A stretch of 8,108 nucleotides of DNA, taken from contig JAUXDF010000123.1 of the NCBI GenBank assembly GCA_030618505.1, positions 1-8,108 of the forward strand, in the 5' to 3' direction. The translations under genes and the position numbers were made by a program. A model generated the notes under the pieces. That model ran no database searches. It was not told where the DNA came from and worked only from the letters and a program-made list of their open reading frames with translations. Below, one piece after another: positions 5,947-8,108 of this stretch; the stretch's first letter is position 1, and every line of letters starts with the position of its first letter. Origin of the DNA: Spongiibacteraceae bacterium. Its GTDB lineage: Bacteria; Pseudomonadota; Gammaproteobacteria; Pseudomonadales; PIVM01.

Positions 5947-7107
5947 ATGGTTGATATAAATCGTTGTTACTCCATTGATGATCTTAATCGTGCTGCCCAT
6001 AAAGCCTTGCCCAAGGTCATCTATGATTTTATCGAGGGTGGCGCCGAGGATGAGCTAACGCTGCGGCGAAACCTTCAATCCTTTGATCACTATGAATTTG
6101 TACCCCGGGTCTTGCGTGATGTCAGCAACATCGATTTGTCCCGCCAGGTGCTGGGTATTGATTGCCGGATGCCACTAGTTTGTGCACCCACGGCGATGTC
6201 CTGTATGTTCCATCATCAGGGGGAAGAAGCGGTTGCTCTTGCCGCTGCAAAGGCCGGTGTGCCTTACACACTATCCACCTTATCGACACGCTCCATCGAG
6301 CAGATTGCAACGCTGTCGTCGGGGCCAAAACTTTTCCAGCTTTACATCTGGCATCAACGAGCGTTGGTTGATGAATTTATCGAGCGTTGTCGTCAGAATG
6401 GCTATCAAGGTTTGATGCTGGCGGTTGATTTGCCGGCTTTAGGTAAGCGCGAGCGAGATTTGCACAATGGCCATGGGCGAGCGCTGGAGTTGCGGCTAAA
6501 AACAGCTTTGGGAGCTTGGCGAACGCCTCGCTGGCTCTATCACTTTTTGCGCGGCGGGCCACCACAAATGGCCAATATGTTGGCGCATCTTCCCGATAAT
6601 GCTAATGCCTTAAAGACCATTGATGTGGTTAATCAGCAGTTTGATGCCTCTGTAAGTTGGCAGGATGCCGAGAATTTGCGTGCACAATGGCAAGGTATGT
6701 TCGTGCTTAAGGGCATTCAAAGTGTAGAGGATGCCAAAAGGGCCGTGACGATGGGCGCCAGCGCCATCGTTCTCTCCAATCACGGTGGTCGCCAACTTGA
6801 TGGTGCGCCGCCGGCGATGGCTATTTTGCCGGCGGTGCTCGATGCCGTGGGTGGGGAGTTGGAGGTGTTGATTGATGGCGGTATTCGCCGTGGCGCGGAT
6901 ATTATCAAAGCGCTGGCTCTGGGTGCTAATGCCTGTATGATCGGCCGCCCTTATCTTTATGGTCTGGCAGCGGGGGGGGAGGCCGGGGTGAGTCGTTCGC
7001 TGGAAATATTGCGCAGTGAGATGGAAAGGGTGATGAAACTAATTGGTTGTGACTCACTTGATCGTCTTGATGCGAGTTATGTGCGGCGTATTTCAGCGCT
7101 CAGTTAG
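5947..7107 (+). CDS. FMN-dependent alpha-hydroxy-acid dehydrogenase/oxidase
   Basis: This is a flavoenzyme of the glycolate oxidase / L-lactate dehydrogenase (LldD) family, oxidising an L-2-hydroxy acid to the 2-oxo acid. Its 386 residues form one TIM barrel. Family residues visible: Y26 (IYDFIEGGAEDE), PTAMS (81-85), Q131 and Y133 (QLYIW), D161 (AVDLP), R170, K255 (VLKG), S277, the catalytic H279 with R282 (SNHGGRQLDG), DGGIRRG (310-316) and GRPYLYG (333-339). The position that in plant glycolate oxidase is Trp108, which helps set substrate choice, appears to be L112 here (STLST). The substrate is therefore not simply glycolate and could be lactate or a longer hydroxy acid. AGGG (5935-5938) lies 8 bases before the ATG, and the gap to the preceding gene is 41 bases, so the gene is probably in the operon. 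Confidence 0.9.
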   Translation: MVDINRCYSIDDLNRAAHKALPKVIYDFIEGGAEDELTLRRNLQSFDHYEFVPRVLRDVSNIDLSRQVLGIDCRMPLVCAPTAMSCMFHHQGEEAVALAAAKAGVPYTLSTLSTRSIEQIATLSSGPKLFQLYIWHQRALVDEFIERCRQNGYQGLMLAVDLPALGKRERDLHNGHGRALELRLKTALGAWRTPRWLYHFLRGGPPQMANMLAHLPDNANALKTIDVVNQQFDASVSWQDAENLRAQWQGMFVLKGIQSVEDAKRAVTMGASAIVLSNHGGRQLDGAPPAMAILPAVLDAVGGELEVLIDGGIRRGADIIKALALGANACMIGRPYLYGLAAGGEAGVSRSLEILRSEMERVMKLIGCDSLDRLDASYVRRISALS

Positions 7108-7147
7108 GGTTTTGTTCGAAAAATATACGCTTGCTGGCTTGCTGGGA

Positions 7148-7153
7148 TATAAT
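7148..7153 (+). promoter_or_regulatory. -10-like TATAAT before the DUF2914 gene
   Basis: A perfect TATAAT lies in the 129-base gap between the hydroxy-acid dehydrogenase gene and the DUF2914 gene. No convincing -35 hexamer sits 16-18 bases upstream and there is no TG extension, so this is a weak call. If real, transcription begins near 7160 with a leader of about 77 bases, making the last gene a separate unit. No terminator is visible after 7107, so read-through from the operon is also possible. Confidence 0.3.
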
Positions 7154-7236
7154 GCCGGTTTTTAAAGTCGAGCTTGCTTGCGTCCGTATGTCATTGTTGG
7201 TGTTATTGCCGTGTCTTGTTCCTGATCGAGTGATTA

Positions 7237-8031
7237 ATGTCTGAAGCTAATTTAAAAATCCGTGTTGTTATGAAGGAGCCTGCTTTGGCTGAAAGCAGCC
7301 CGGTGGTGAATGAATATGCATACCGTTGGGAGCGGATTGTTCCACTATTGCTGTTGCTTATCGTCGTGGGTTTTTTTGTGTTCAGGGGGTTTTCCGGACA
7401 AGTGTCTGTTATGCCCAGTGCTGCAGAGCAGGATATCCCACCTGCAGACAAAACAGTCGATTTTGAAAATGATGCTTCCGTCGCTGATCAGCCCACTTTG
7501 CTTTCAGCGAGTATAAACAATGACCAGGCAACGGCGGTGATCGCCGCTGAAAAAACAGAAACCGTTGAAAAAAGTATTAATGAGAATACTGATAAGGCTG
7601 TTAGTGAGAGTGTGACAATCGTTACCAGTGAAAAAGTGGCTTTAGCACCGGAAACAATACCGCAAAGTAAATCCGTACTGGGTGGCGAAAAAACGCGTAT
7701 CCATTCCTCTACCGTTAAACGTTTTATGATTAGCGCTGGTGTTAAACAGCGAGAGCCGGTGGGTGATATTGGCGATATCATTGTTGATGCCAATCAGATT
7801 GCAACGGTGTATGTGTATTCTGAGGTTCACGGTTTAAAAGACCGGCACTTGGTCTACCTGTGGAAGCATAATCAAAAAGAGCTTGCCCGCGTTGAGGTGG
7901 GGGTCTGGGGTAATCTGTGGCGCAGCTATTCGCGAAAATACCTTAATCAAAAAATGCGTGGTGATTTTATTGTTGAACTTCGCACCGCTGAGGGTGAGTT
8001 GTTGGCCGAAACGGCATTCCAGTTTAACTGA
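7237..8031 (+). CDS. Membrane-anchored DUF2914-domain protein
   Basis: This 264-residue protein has three parts. Residues 1-33 are a cytoplasmic tail with basic residues just before the membrane (R30, R33). Residues 34-49 (IVPLLLLLIVVGFFVF) form a single TM helix. Residues 55-160 are a low-complexity linker rich in Ala, Glu, Thr, Ser and Val. The last 100 residues look like a DUF2914 domain: REP at 172-174, YVYSEVHGL (192-200), HLVYLWKH (204-211), GNLWRSYSRKY (225-235) and a closing GDFIVELRTAEGELLAETAF (242-261). By topology this domain lies in the periplasm. The function of the domain is unknown; one can guess at beta-rich binding to the envelope. ATG 7237 is preceded by GAG (7228-7230); ATG 7270 is a possible later start. 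No terminator follows, but the inverted repeat copy begins 15 bases downstream and its hairpin could serve. Confidence 0.8.
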   Translation: MSEANLKIRVVMKEPALAESSPVVNEYAYRWERIVPLLLLLIVVGFFVFRGFSGQVSVMPSAAEQDIPPADKTVDFENDASVADQPTLLSASINNDQATAVIAAEKTETVEKSINENTDKAVSESVTIVTSEKVALAPETIPQSKSVLGGEKTRIHSSTVKRFMISAGVKQREPVGDIGDIIVDANQIATVYVYSEVHGLKDRHLVYLWKHNQKELARVEVGVWGNLWRSYSRKYLNQKMRGDFIVELRTAEGELLAETAFQFN

Positions 8032-8045
8032 ACCCTGTTCTATAA

Positions 8046-8108
8046 ATAGTTAGTGCTCATTCAGAAATTAGACAAAGAGATCCTGGCCAACGCAAATCTT
8101 GCGACTTA
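8046..8108 (-). repeat. Palindromic intergenic repeat, copy C (partial, inverted)
   Basis: Read on the minus strand, these 63 bases match copy B (196-258) at about 59 positions, and all four differences are transitions. They comprise the tail, the complete right arm of the hairpin and the beginning of the inner loop. The rest lies beyond the window. The orientation is opposite to copies A and B, with the tail facing the gene block. It shares the GGATCTC and TTGTCTAA variants with copy B, not with A. Confidence 0.9.

Noticed and set aside
7188..7244. 18-codon hydrophobic ORF overlapping the DUF2914 start.
   Set aside because: No ribosome binding site is evident and the length is expected by chance.
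149..8108. The block as a composite transposon.
   Set aside because: No transposase gene and no target duplication can be seen, and the content (recQ, arfB) is ordinary chromosome.

Overview
The window looks like chromosomal DNA of a free-living gammaproteobacterium, perhaps a marine member of the Cellvibrionales or a relative. The base composition is moderate, RecQ and ArfB are of gammaproteobacterial type, and the intergenic spaces are short. The taxonomic guess is inference from protein character only. No phage, plasmid, rRNA, tRNA or CRISPR genes are visible.

Layout. Bases 1-258 hold two direct copies of an approximately 109-bp palindromic repeat, with a 36-bp palindrome at the end of the first copy. 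recQ (plus strand) follows. It converges on a minus-strand group read from right to left: a two-TM protein of unknown function, arfB (ribosome rescue) and a small secreted four-cysteine protein. A 265-bp divergent intergenic region with a strong hairpin separates this group from a compact plus-strand operon. The operon holds a glutamine-synthetase-fold amidoligase, a class I glutamine-amidotransferase-like (peptidase C26) hydrolase, a YqaA/DedA-family membrane protein, and an FMN-dependent 2-hydroxy-acid dehydrogenase. The first three genes overlap. The last gene is a single-TM protein with a C-terminal DUF2914 domain. The window ends in a third, inverted copy of the repeat, cut by the window edge.

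How the genes work together. RecQ and ArfB are housekeeping genes with no evident link to each other. The most interesting unit is the 3.8-12 operon at bases 3802-7107. An amidoligase joins an amine to a carboxylate, and the partner hydrolase is of the family that cleaves gamma-glutamyl-type amides. The pair probably makes and remodels, or makes and degrades, an unidentified amide or peptide-like compound. The YqaA-like membrane protein and the hydroxy-acid dehydrogenase are tightly linked and may serve the same pathway. The substrate cannot be read from sequence.

The repeats are the other point of interest. The two copies closest to the genes belong to the same sequence variant, are inverted relative to each other, and bracket the whole gene block (about 259-8045).
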